From: Clostridia bacterium | Lineage (GTDB): Bacteria; Bacillota; Clostridia; Oscillospirales; Acutalibacteraceae | NCBI GenBank assembly: GCA_017517665.1 | Contig: JAFWYP010000067.1 | Location: 1 to 62,283, forward strand | Length of the DNA: 62,283 bases | Direction: 5' to 3' | Part shown: piece after piece, positions 8,654 through 17,415 of the stretch | Layout: each line of letters opens with the position of its first letter | How positions within the stretch are numbered: position 1 is the stretch's first letter | The notes under the pieces: model-generated | Told to the model about the DNA's origin: nothing | What the model saw: the letters and a program-made list of their open reading frames with translations, nothing else | The model's database searches: none | Program-made: the position numbers and the translations under genes

Positions 8654-9571
8654 TTATCTTAATATTTTTTCACCGTCAAATACGATTATACCGAAAGCAC
8701 CGCCTGCACCGTTGCCTGCAAGAAGCCAATCAGCATAGGCGTTCTGCAAAGAGTTGTTTCTCGGAAGCTTGTCGAGAGGCAAGTCGGAATCTTTGCCGAA
8801 TACTCTCCATCCGTTTGAGAAATCTTCGCTTTCATGTGATTCAATGATTTCAAAATCGTCCATGAATCTGAGAATATTCAGGTGTGAGGGGAGAAATTCT
8901 CTGTGTTTGGGATAAAGAAGCCATGAACTGCAGCCGAAAATTACTTTTCCGTCAGTAAATTCATCTTTGAATGCTGCATAAGCTTTTTTATATGAATCAA
9001 ATCTTACGTCATCTGTAAGCGAAACGCCTGATGAAGGAATGTGAAAGTTAACATATTTATCGCCGCTTTTGATTTCAATTCCGCATGAAGTTGTGAAATC
9101 TTTATCGAATTCACGCATTTCATACTGGAATCTGCCGTAAGCAAAACGGGTCATGTCATGGAAACCGTTATACCAGTCTGCAACAAAAATTCCGGGCACT
9201 TCTTCGCAGTCCATGCATTCTTTGAGTTTATATTTGATGTCTGCCATGGTATCCCAATAGATTTCTTTATCAATTCCCGCCTCTTCATATCTGGGTTCAA
9301 GAATTTCTGCACAATGGATAAGAAAAACGCAGTGAAGAGAGTAAACGTTGATGTCATTTTCTTCGGCAAGCTTGGTTAAAGCGTTGAGCGAAGGTCTGAT
9401 TTCTTCGTTTGCAACGGGATACATATATTCATTGAGAATATCATCGTATTTTTTACCGAAGGCTTCCTCTGAATCAAGCTTCTGTGATATTGCGTTAAAG
9501 CAATCTTTTGCTTCCAGAGGAAAATCAAATCTTTCCATGAAGCTTATAAAATAATTACTGTTATGTATCAT
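8654..9571 (-). CDS. Acyltransferase-like protein (NAT_N / GNAT_C domains, DUF5596 type)
   Basis: A 305-residue soluble protein. The frame extends upstream, but the Met at 9571 has an AGGTGA box seven bases ahead and gives a natural start (MIHNSNYFISFMERF). The N-terminal helical half matches my memory of the NAT_N domain. The C-terminal half has the GNAT_C hallmarks: NFHIPSSGVSLT, then FGCSSWLLYP and NILRFMDDFEI. Such two-domain proteins are annotated as putative acyltransferases and their substrate is unknown. It is divergent from the metallophosphoesterase gene and convergent with the MATE gene, and stands alone as a transcription unit. Confidence 0.7.
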   Translation of the reverse strand: MIHNSNYFISFMERFDFPLEAKDCFNAISQKLDSEEAFGKKYDDILNEYMYPVANEEIRPSLNALTKLAEENDINVYSLHCVFLIHCAEILEPRYEEAGIDKEIYWDTMADIKYKLKECMDCEEVPGIFVADWYNGFHDMTRFAYGRFQYEMREFDKDFTTSCGIEIKSGDKYVNFHIPSSGVSLTDDVRFDSYKKAYAAFKDEFTDGKVIFGCSSWLLYPKHREFLPSHLNILRFMDDFEIIESHESEDFSNGWRVFGKDSDLPLDKLPRNNSLQNAYADWLLAGNGAGGAFGIIVFDGEKILR

Positions 9572-9651
9572 GTTAATCACCTCATTTTTTATAATCTTAT
9601 CATAAATAAAAATATTTAACAATATAATTATATAAAATTTTTGGAAAAAGT

Positions 9652-9680
9652 TTGCATTATGTGATTATATTTGTTAGAAT
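9652..9680 (+). promoter_or_regulatory. Candidate promoter for the metallophosphoesterase gene
   Basis: TTGCAT (9652-9657), 17-bp spacer, TAGAAT (9675-9680), ending 29 bases before ATG 9710. Confidence 0.5.
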
Positions 9681-9709
9681 ATAAAAAAATAAATCTGAGG
9701 TGCAAAAAT

Positions 9710-10693
9710 ATGGTTGGAATTATTAAAACATTTGTTTCAATTTTAATGGCAATTCTTAATTTCTTCACATCGTTGTTTTTCGGTAATTTCACCGCTGATT
9801 TCAAACCGATTAATTCCGATGAATGCAGACTTAATTGCTCCGTTATTTCTGATATACATATGGATAAAACCGTTCTTCGTTCCTTCATGCTCGAATTCGG
9901 TCTTCATGATATGGAAAATGCAGATGAAAAAATAGACCTTCTTATTTGCTCCGGTGATCTTACTGACCACGGCGAAAAAGAAGAGTGGGAAATGCTTGCA
10001 AAAACATTTTCAAAATACAGTCCCGCAAAAGAAATCATCCTTGCCCAAGGAAACCACGATACATGGACAGAAGATGAAGGTTACAACCTTGCAAAGGATT
10101 ATTTCATTGATTACACCAATGATATTACCGGAAGAAGCAATGAGCATGAATATTTTTCAACAAAAGTAAACGGTTATACATTCATTGTGCTTGCGAGCGA
10201 AGATGACAGAACATCTATGTATATGAGCGATGAACAGCTTGACTGGCTTGCAGATGAAATGGAAAAGGCATCGCAGAACGGACTCCCTATTTTTGTTGTG
10301 TCGCATTGGCCTATCAACCAGACTCACGGTCTTCCCGAAACATGGGGCGATGAAGATATGGAACCTGATGACGGCGGTATCGGCGATCAGTCTGCGGCGG
10401 TTGAAGCAATCCTCAAAAAGTATAAAAATGTATTTATGATTACAGGTCATCTTCATAACGGATTTGCAAATGAAGACCAGGAAAGTGTTTATCATTATGC
10501 AAGTGTTGAATCTGACGGCTCGTTCCACAGCATAAATGTTCCTTGCTATATGTATATGACAATAAGAGGCAGGGTTGCAAACGGCACGGGATATCAGCTT
10601 GAGGTTTATGATGACAGAGTTGAAATCCGCCCCAGAAGCTTCTCGGCAAGTGTGTGGTATACGGATTATAATGTAACAATTCCTCTTGTATAA
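9710..10693 (+). CDS. Calcineurin-like metallophosphoesterase
   Basis: A 327-residue two-metal phosphoesterase. The motifs appear in order: SDIHMD, CSGDLTDHGE, AQGNHDTW, VVSHWPIN and TGHLHNG, giving all the expected Asp, Asn and His metal ligands. The first 25 residues are hydrophobic and could be an uncleaved anchor, so the catalytic domain may lie outside the membrane. Start ATG 9710 has GAGGTG at a good distance; the frame extends upstream without a better site. The substrate may be a nucleotide, phospholipid or phosphodiester; nothing here decides it. Confidence 0.88.
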   Translation: MVGIIKTFVSILMAILNFFTSLFFGNFTADFKPINSDECRLNCSVISDIHMDKTVLRSFMLEFGLHDMENADEKIDLLICSGDLTDHGEKEEWEMLAKTFSKYSPAKEIILAQGNHDTWTEDEGYNLAKDYFIDYTNDITGRSNEHEYFSTKVNGYTFIVLASEDDRTSMYMSDEQLDWLADEMEKASQNGLPIFVVSHWPINQTHGLPETWGDEDMEPDDGGIGDQSAAVEAILKKYKNVFMITGHLHNGFANEDQESVYHYASVESDGSFHSINVPCYMYMTIRGRVANGTGYQLEVYDDRVEIRPRSFSASVWYTDYNVTIPLV

Positions 10694-10699
10694 AAAGTT

Positions 10700-10736
10700 T
10701 TCCTCCCGTGAAAATGTGCTCACGGGAGGAATTTTT
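10700..10736. terminator. Bidirectional terminator between convergent genes
   Basis: 12-bp perfect stem TTCCTCCCGTGA / TCACGGGAGGAA, eight-base loop, then TTTTTA. It serves the metallophosphoesterase gene and, on the other strand, overlaps the end of the glycosidase gene. Confidence 0.9.
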
Positions 10737-13494
10737 ATTTTACTGTTATGTTATGGATGTTTTTATCGGAAATTGAAATAGATATTTCGAGCGTACCCTT
10801 AAATCTTTCGGTGAACGGAATTTCTTTTCCGTCAAGATAAACTTTATACTCTTTGTTTTCATCATCGTTCATCGTTGAAATAACGGTGAATTTTTCTTTT
10901 TCTCCGAAATATGTAATATCGGCGGAAAGAGATTTTTTATCTTCGCTGAATTCATATTTATCAACCCATGTATCCAAACCTGTGTTGAAAGTTCCGGCTT
11001 TGTAATATGCGTCTGCCCACATTGTAATGGGAGTTGAGAGACCGCCGAAATTATGGAACCAACCGCCTCTGCCCGTTACAACATTAACCATTTCAAATGT
11101 ATAGTATGAGTAGTCGACTTCTCTTTTCCAGATATCCAGAGCGAGTTGTGCAATTTTGTATGCAAAGTCGTTTTCACCGATATCAAGCATGGATTTCCAG
11201 ATAAACCATTGATGGGGAAACCATACATTTCCGTTCCAATAGCCGTTCACCATGAAGTATCCTGCGCTCATATCAACGGCACTTATACCGTAAGGGGAGA
11301 GCATTTCTTTCTCGTTCTTCATGTGGCCGAGGATTGCATTTTGCTGTTCTTCGTTGCAAACGCCTGCAATAAAGGGATAAATACCGTCAAGACCTTTGTT
11401 AAGGTTTTCTCCGTCTTCTGCAAGCATAAATCCCGTGGGATTGTATTCTTTGTCGTGGAGAACATAGCTGTAATAACCACTTTCTTTATCCCATGAATAT
11501 TTATTGAGTGAATCGGTTAATCTTGCAATGTCATCCGAATAGTTTTTGATATCTTCGGAAAGACCAATTTTTTCAGCAACCATTCTGAGAATTTTACCGC
11601 ATCTGATTAATTGAGATGTTGATATAACAGGCGCGGCAGTATCTCTGATGTTTCTGTCCATCATAGCAACCTGAGCAGGGTAATCATCCATACCGCTTGA
11701 TGAATAGAAATAGTCGTAGGTGGTTGTAAGACCGCTTTTGAATTTAGCGGTTGTTGAACCTCTTATCTTCCCTGCAAGAAAATCATAATAAAGTTTTACT
11801 CTCGGATATAATGCGATAAGGTCAGATTTGTCATTGTTTCTTTTAAGAAGCTCAAGCCATTGATACATCTGAACTGGAACGGGTGACCCGTGATGAAGGA
11901 ATGCATAATCAGGGTTGCTTTCGTCGCTGAGATATGTATCAAGGCTGTATCTTGAAAATCTTTCCGAATAGTCAATCAGACCAAGTCCGATGAAGCCTGA
12001 ATCCCATGTGTAAAGGCAGTCCCAGCGTTTTCCGGGTGTGTGATGAATAATATATTCTCCGTGCTTATAAATCGGATATACAGCGTTGGTTAAAACTGTT
12101 GCCTTAAGAATATCGTTGCTGAGTTCATACTTTTTACCGCTTTTATTCAGGTTTGTTGAAGGTGCTTCTTTGAGACGCTCTAAATACAGATTTTCGTATT
12201 CATCGGCGGTTTTATATTCTGTGTTGCCCTTGGAAATAACAGCATACTCAACATGATTATTATTGGGGTTTACGAAAATTGTGTGAACAATTGCATTTGA
12301 AAAGAAACCGTCATCGCTGTGTTTCCTTGAGAATGCACCTGTGAAGCTTTCGGTAACATCGTCGAAAGACGGGTCGGAGTTTGAAAGTCTTGCACTCATG
12401 CAGTCTTCAAGCGCGCCTGTTTCGATCTGACGAAAACGAGTGTTATCATTGAATGTGCGGAGGAAAAATTCTCCGTCAATGTCATTGTATCTGCATGATG
12501 AAAGGTAACCTTTTTCACATTTTAAAGTTTTTATTTCGGGTGTGAAATCATATGCGGTCATGTCTGCTTTTATGTTTTCAAAATCTTCTTTTTCACATAT
12601 ACAGAAAAAGTCAAATTCTATTCCGCCTGTTCCGATTGCACTGAGATTTATATTATAATCTTCAGCTTTAATATGTCCGATATCAAAGCTGGCGATTTTG
12701 AGTTCATCCGTCGGCTCAAAATCAAAACGGTTGGTTTCGTTCATGATGAAAGATGAAACTGTATCACCGGTTGTAACATTAACACCGACCATTTTGCCTT
12801 GCTCATATTTAATACCGGATGTTCTGTATCTGACAGCGAGAACAGCATTTTTAAACTCATGGCTGTTTTTTATTGTTATACTTAAATTATCTCCTTTTTC
12901 ACATCCGAAGGGTGGAAGATAACGGTGAGGCATATGCCATTTGCCTGCTCTGTCGCCCAGACCGAAGCCGTCAACAAACTTGCTGTCTGCAAATTCACCC
13001 TTTTTATATCCGTCGGCATTTTCTTCGTCCCAAGGTCTTTTAACTGCATAATTATAGCTGTTGTATTCAATCGCCTTTTTGTAAGCGCATTTTGAGGGCA
13101 ATGTAAGCTTGCAGTATGACGGTGTGGGATACTCGATTGATTTGAAGAAATTGATTACGCAGTTTTGCATAATTTCCGAATTATTAACAATCTCTGTGCG
13201 TACTAAAATGCTTTCGTCATCAATTCTTACATATGAAACTTCCGCATAAACCTTATCTTTCCATTCAAGGTCATATCTGTATGTGAAAAGTGAATAATCG
13301 GGACTGCATCTCCACGGATGGCATCCGGAAGGAAGAGTCGTGTTTGGAAGTTTTATTTCACCGCCGAAAATTGCAGGCGCAACCGTCACGTCAAAACGGA
13401 CACCCTTAGCAAAAGCATGGTCTGCAATACGGGAAACACCCATGTATTTCTTGCCGTAAGGTCCCCACGCAGGAAAGCATTTTGAATAATACAT
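10735..13494 (-). CDS. GH63/GH37-like (alpha/alpha)6-barrel glycosidase
   Basis: A 919-residue protein without a signal peptide. The N-terminal half is beta-rich (substrate-shaping sandwich, about 1-460). The C-terminal half has the helical-barrel pattern of clan GH-G enzymes (trehalase, alpha-glucosidase I, mannosylglycerate hydrolase): TWDSGFIGLG (about 495-505), SSGMDDYPAQ (about 600; its Asp pair is the likely acid), NGYWNGNVWFPHQW (about 755) and FEMVNVVTGRGGWF (about 800; possible base region). A short beta tail ends the protein. The substrate is probably an alpha-linked sugar, but the family covers several. It begins 13 bases after the small lipoprotein gene and is the last gene of the nnr operon. 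Confidence 0.8.
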   Translation of the reverse strand: MYYSKCFPAWGPYGKKYMGVSRIADHAFAKGVRFDVTVAPAIFGGEIKLPNTTLPSGCHPWRCSPDYSLFTYRYDLEWKDKVYAEVSYVRIDDESILVRTEIVNNSEIMQNCVINFFKSIEYPTPSYCKLTLPSKCAYKKAIEYNSYNYAVKRPWDEENADGYKKGEFADSKFVDGFGLGDRAGKWHMPHRYLPPFGCEKGDNLSITIKNSHEFKNAVLAVRYRTSGIKYEQGKMVGVNVTTGDTVSSFIMNETNRFDFEPTDELKIASFDIGHIKAEDYNINLSAIGTGGIEFDFFCICEKEDFENIKADMTAYDFTPEIKTLKCEKGYLSSCRYNDIDGEFFLRTFNDNTRFRQIETGALEDCMSARLSNSDPSFDDVTESFTGAFSRKHSDDGFFSNAIVHTIFVNPNNNHVEYAVISKGNTEYKTADEYENLYLERLKEAPSTNLNKSGKKYELSNDILKATVLTNAVYPIYKHGEYIIHHTPGKRWDCLYTWDSGFIGLGLIDYSERFSRYSLDTYLSDESNPDYAFLHHGSPVPVQMYQWLELLKRNNDKSDLIALYPRVKLYYDFLAGKIRGSTTAKFKSGLTTTYDYFYSSSGMDDYPAQVAMMDRNIRDTAAPVISTSQLIRCGKILRMVAEKIGLSEDIKNYSDDIARLTDSLNKYSWDKESGYYSYVLHDKEYNPTGFMLAEDGENLNKGLDGIYPFIAGVCNEEQQNAILGHMKNEKEMLSPYGISAVDMSAGYFMVNGYWNGNVWFPHQWFIWKSMLDIGENDFAYKIAQLALDIWKREVDYSYYTFEMVNVVTGRGGWFHNFGGLSTPITMWADAYYKAGTFNTGLDTWVDKYEFSEDKKSLSADITYFGEKEKFTVISTMNDDENKEYKVYLDGKEIPFTERFKGTLEISISISDKNIHNITVK

Positions 13495-13507
13495 TTAAAT
13501 CATCCTT

Positions 13508-14026
13508 TTAATTTGTTGTATAGTCCTTAAACAGGATTCTTAATTCTGCACCTACAACTGAAAATTCATTCCATAAACCTGTTCTTGAGTCACAAGTCAG
13601 AACGAAATCTCCGTAATCCGTAATACCTTTATAGATTACAGTTCCGTCATCGGCGAGAGTTTTAGAAACAATTCCACCATCAATGTCTTTCAGTGAATTT
13701 ATGAGTATTCCGCCGAATTCGCTCTGCGGGAATCTCTTCATATCTGTTTCGAAAGTAAGACCGTCATATGTAACGGTGCAGATGTCATTTTCGTAAATAA
13801 GATTAAGCGGTCTCATTATTTCAGGGGAGAGCATTTGCAGTTCGTATTTCTGTGAAGAATGCTTTATAAGTTTTGCGTTCATTTCCGTGTTTTTGAATGT
13901 TACATCAAGAATTACGGAATTAAAAGACGGGGGAGTGAAGTTTTCTTTTTGAGGGCTATTGTCTTTATTACATCCCGATATGAATAATACAATCACAATA
14001 ACGAGGGAAACACAAAACTTTTTCAA
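13508..14026 (-). CDS. Small lipoprotein of unknown function
   Basis: A 172-residue predicted lipoprotein: MKKFCVSLVIVIVLFISGC with lipobox I-S-G-C and Cys 19 as the lipid site. The mature part is mostly alternating hydrophobic/polar strands (VTYDGLTFETDMKRFP, GTVIYKGITDYGDFVLTCD), suggesting a small beta fold. It looks like the short clostridial lipoproteins that sit near sporulation or envelope genes, but I do not recognise a named family. It lies between nnr and the glycosidase gene with gaps of 11 and 13 bases, so all three are co-transcribed. Confidence 0.8.
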   Translation of the reverse strand: MKKFCVSLVIVIVLFISGCNKDNSPQKENFTPPSFNSVILDVTFKNTEMNAKLIKHSSQKYELQMLSPEIMRPLNLIYENDICTVTYDGLTFETDMKRFPQSEFGGILINSLKDIDGGIVSKTLADDGTVIYKGITDYGDFVLTCDSRTGLWNEFSVVGAELRILFKDYTTN

Positions 14027-14037
14027 TTTATCACCTG

Positions 14038-15585
14038 CTATTCAAATTTTGAAAAAAGCTCAGGCAAATGATTTAATACATCTGACGGTAACATCCCTCT
14101 CATTGATGTTTCATCCGCAACCATGTCAGCGCATAATCCGTGAAGATAAACCGCACAGACAGAAGCATCAAAAGGTGACATTCCCTGCGCAAGCAATGAC
14201 ACAGTCATTCCTGCAAGCAAATCACCGCTTCCGCCTCTCGCGAGTCCGGAGTTACCTGTTGTGTTGATATATATTTCGTTGCTGTCATGGCTGCAAACAA
14301 TTGTATTTGATCCTTTGAGAACAACGGTTACTCCGTATTTCTTGGCAAATTCATAGGCTGTAACTATAGGATTCTCTATAATTTCACCAATACTTTTTCC
14401 GCAGATGCGGCTCATTTCTCCGGGGTGTGGTGTCAGAATAACGGGAGCCTGAGCATCTTTCAATATATCTATATTAGTGCTCAGGGCATTTATTCCGTCT
14501 GCATCAATAATCATAGGTTTATTTATTTCTTTGATTAACGAATGAACAAGCAATGTTGTGTCTTTGTTGAATCCTAAACCGCATCCGATAAGAACAGCAC
14601 TTGCTCTTTTAACTGCTTCCGAAATTCCTGCTTTTGCTGAAAAAGCAAATGTTCCTTCGAAATTTGATTCAAGCGGAAGAAGAAGGGGCTCAACAAGCTT
14701 CGGGGCAATTGCGGCGTAAGCGCTTTGAGGAAATGCAGCAGTAACAAGTCCGACACCGCATCTTAATGCACCGCTGACAGCAAGATATGCTGCACCTGTC
14801 ATTCTCATGCTTCCGCAGACGCAGAGTGCATGCCCGTAAGTTCCTTTGTTTGAAACCGGTTTTCTTTTCGGAAGCATATCTCTGATGTCCTGTGCATTGA
14901 GAGAAAAACAGGTAACGCTGTCAATATTTCTGAAATCCTCTTTTGTTATTCCAATGTCAGCGATAACTGTTCTTCCGCAATATTTGTTACACGGCTTCAT
15001 AATATGTATTGGTTTGTATGCCGAAATTGCAATGGTTGTGTCTGCTTTGAAAACTGCACCTTTAACGGATGCTGCATCGCAGTCAGCACCCGCGGGAACA
15101 TCAATGGAAACAAGCGTTCCCTTTGCTGCGTTAACAGCTTGAGCAAGAACGCTTAAAGAATGATTGAGCGAACCTGAAAAACCTGTTCCGAAAATCGCTT
15201 CAACTATTATTTCCGCATTCTCTATATAAGATTTCAGGACCGTGAGATTGTTATCATAATTTAATATTTCAATCCCTGTTGCCTCAACAAGAGAATACAT
15301 ATCAATTGCATCCGATGCTTTTGGCTCTCCGCAAGCGAGCATAACAGTAACATCGCAGCCGTATTCCCACATCTTTCTTGCGATTACAAAGCCGTCACCG
15401 CCGTTTTTGCCTTTACCGCATATAACAAGGATTTTTTTTGAGTTATCCTTACTGATGCAAAAGTGGTTTTTTATTATTTTAGCACAAGCCTGACCTGCAT
15501 TTTCCATAAGCTGAGGAAAAGATATTCCTCTTTTTACGGCGTTGCATTCCGCCTGAAACATCTGATTGCTTGTAACAACAAACAT
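14038..15585 (-). CDS. nnr: Bifunctional NAD(P)H-hydrate epimerase / ADP-dependent NAD(P)H-hydrate dehydratase
   Basis: Repairs damaged nicotinamide cofactors: the N-terminal YjeF domain epimerises NAD(P)HX and the C-terminal ribokinase-fold domain dehydrates S-NAD(P)HX using ADP. Residues 1-215 show ICGKGKNGGDGFVIAR and IEAIFGTGFSG of the epimerase. Residues about 230-515 show GCGLGF, VILTPHPGEMSRI and GNSGLARGGSGDLLAGM of the dehydratase. At 515 residues the full fusion length is present. GAGGTG precedes ATG 15585. It leads an operon with a lipoprotein and a glycosidase, neither an obvious partner for metabolite repair. I saw only a poor promoter upstream on this strand. Confidence 0.95.
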   Translation of the reverse strand: MFVVTSNQMFQAECNAVKRGISFPQLMENAGQACAKIIKNHFCISKDNSKKILVICGKGKNGGDGFVIARKMWEYGCDVTVMLACGEPKASDAIDMYSLVEATGIEILNYDNNLTVLKSYIENAEIIVEAIFGTGFSGSLNHSLSVLAQAVNAAKGTLVSIDVPAGADCDAASVKGAVFKADTTIAISAYKPIHIMKPCNKYCGRTVIADIGITKEDFRNIDSVTCFSLNAQDIRDMLPKRKPVSNKGTYGHALCVCGSMRMTGAAYLAVSGALRCGVGLVTAAFPQSAYAAIAPKLVEPLLLPLESNFEGTFAFSAKAGISEAVKRASAVLIGCGLGFNKDTTLLVHSLIKEINKPMIIDADGINALSTNIDILKDAQAPVILTPHPGEMSRICGKSIGEIIENPIVTAYEFAKKYGVTVVLKGSNTIVCSHDSNEIYINTTGNSGLARGGSGDLLAGMTVSLLAQGMSPFDASVCAVYLHGLCADMVADETSMRGMLPSDVLNHLPELFSKFE

Positions 15586-15674
15586 ATTAGCACCTCGGTT
15601 TATGTTATAAATTTATTTTACCATATGAAATATTTGTTTAAAAGTATATTTTTAAAAATTTTTTTTATTTTTTA

Positions 15675-15703
15675 TTGATACTGTTAATTTATAATGATAT
15701 AAT
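15675..15703 (+). promoter_or_regulatory. Sigma-A promoter for pgm
   Basis: TTGATA (15675-15680), 17-bp spacer, perfect TATAAT (15698-15703). It lies in the nnr/pgm divergent gap, 62 bases before ATG 15766. Confidence 0.8.
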
Positions 15704-15765
15704 CTATATTAAATAACTGTGTTTGTTGGTTATTTCGTAATTTAATGCAAAAGGACGTGTTTAAA

Positions 15766-17397
15766 ATGAACAATTATGAATACTGGCTTACGTTTGACGA
15801 GGAAACCAAAAAAGAACTTGAAAGCATCACAGACAAAGCCGAGCTTGAGGACAGATTCTATAAGGAACTCGAATTCGGCACAGGCGGTCTCCGCGGCATT
15901 ATGGGTGCAGGTGCAAACAGAATGAATAAATACACTGTTTCAAAAGCTACCAAAGGTCTTGCCGATTATCTTAATGATGAATTTGACGGTGAAAAGTCTG
16001 TTGCAATCGCTTTTGATTCAAGAAATAATTCAGCTGATTTTGCTAAGACTGCGGCAGGTGTTCTTTGTGCAGCTGGAATAAAAGTATTTCTCTTTGAAAC
16101 CCTTATGCCTACACCCGTTCTTTCTTTTGCCGTGAGGTATCATAACTGCACTGCAGGTATTGTTATTACTGCAAGCCACAATCCCAAGGAATATAACGGA
16201 TATAAGGTGTATGATTCAAAGGGCTGCCAGCTTGTTCCCCAGTATGCTGATAAGGTTATTGCTTATGTTAATGCCGTTACAGATCTTAAGAACATTCCTT
16301 CTGTTTCACTTGATGAAGCGAAGCGAAACGGAATGCTTGTTATTATTGGCAATGATACTCTTGATGCATTCCTTGCAGAAGTAAAAAAGCATAGCCTTTA
16401 TGATGAAAAATCAGACCTTAAGATTGTTTACACAGCGCTTCACGGCACGGGCAATATTCCCGTTCGCCGTATTCTTGAAGGAAAGAATGTTTCAATCGTA
16501 AAAGAACAGGAGCTTCCCGACGGAAACTTCTCAACCGTTCGCTCACCCAACCCCGAGGAAAAAGATGCTCTTACACTTGCTCTTAAGCAGGCAGAAGCAG
16601 AAGGTGCTGATATTGTTATCGGTACAGACCCCGACTGCGACAGAATTGGTGTCGGCGTTCTTCATAACGGTGCATATTCTTTGCTTACCGGCAATCAGAC
16701 AGGCGCTCTTCTTGTTGATTTTGTTCTTAAGTTCAAGAAAGATTCAATGCCAGCAAATGCTGCTGTTGTCAAAACGATTGTAACAAGCGGTCTCGGTGCG
16801 GCTATTGCTGAAAAATGCGGTGCAAAGTCAGTTCAGACTCTCACGGGCTTTAAGTATATCGGTGAGAAAATCTGCCTGTGGGAAGAAAGCGAGGAATACA
16901 CATTCCTCTTCGGTTATGAAGAAAGCTACGGTTATCTTGCAGGAACACACGCAAGAGATAAGGATGCTGTTTCTTCTGCAATGCTTATTGCTGAAATGGC
17001 TTCTTATTACAAGAACAAAGGAATGACACTTGTTGATGCAATGAATGCCATATATGATGAATACGGCTACTATTTCGATTGCCTTGAAACAATTGTACTT
17101 AAGGGTAAAGAAGGTGCAGAAAAGATTCAGAATGCCATGAAGGACCTTCGTGAAACAGGTAATACATTATTTGATGATCTTGATGTTCTTCTTGATTATT
17201 CAAAAGGCATAGATGATCTTCCCAAAGAAAATGTTCTTCGTTTTGATTTCAAAGACGGTTCATGGACTGCAGTAAGACCTTCGGGCACAGAACCTAAGCT
17301 GAAGATTTATTTCTCAGTAAAGGGAGAAGGCAAAGAATCTGCCGAAAAGAGAAAGGAATTTATTCATAATAAGCTTATTGAGATTATTATGAAATAA
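15766..17397 (+). CDS. pgm: Phosphoglucomutase/phosphomannomutase (alpha-D-phosphohexomutase)
   Basis: Interconverts hexose 1- and 6-phosphates through a phosphoserine, feeding UDP-glucose and wall-sugar synthesis. The four domains are visible: GTGGLRGIMGAG (substrate entry), TASHNPKEYNGYK (phosphorylated Ser), GTDPDCDRIGVG (Mg2+ loop), GYEESYGY (sugar-binding) and RPSGTEPKLKIYF (phosphate-binding). An upstream ATG at 15745 is in frame, but AAAGGA (15749-15754) fits ATG 15766, giving 543 residues. The strong promoter is just upstream. The secreted CotH protein follows after 18 bases and is probably co-transcribed. Confidence 0.95.
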   Translation: MNNYEYWLTFDEETKKELESITDKAELEDRFYKELEFGTGGLRGIMGAGANRMNKYTVSKATKGLADYLNDEFDGEKSVAIAFDSRNNSADFAKTAAGVLCAAGIKVFLFETLMPTPVLSFAVRYHNCTAGIVITASHNPKEYNGYKVYDSKGCQLVPQYADKVIAYVNAVTDLKNIPSVSLDEAKRNGMLVIIGNDTLDAFLAEVKKHSLYDEKSDLKIVYTALHGTGNIPVRRILEGKNVSIVKEQELPDGNFSTVRSPNPEEKDALTLALKQAEAEGADIVIGTDPDCDRIGVGVLHNGAYSLLTGNQTGALLVDFVLKFKKDSMPANAAVVKTIVTSGLGAAIAEKCGAKSVQTLTGFKYIGEKICLWEESEEYTFLFGYEESYGYLAGTHARDKDAVSSAMLIAEMASYYKNKGMTLVDAMNAIYDEYGYYFDCLETIVLKGKEGAEKIQNAMKDLRETGNTLFDDLDVLLDYSKGIDDLPKENVLRFDFKDGSWTAVRPSGTEPKLKIYFSVKGEGKESAEKRKEFIHNKLIEIIMK

Positions 17398-17415
17398 TAA
17401 AAGAGAGGTAAAAAT

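Noticed and set aside
10157-10723. 188-codon open frame on the minus strand
   Set aside because: Antisense to the metallophosphoesterase, which has complete motifs; it also crosses the terminator hairpin.
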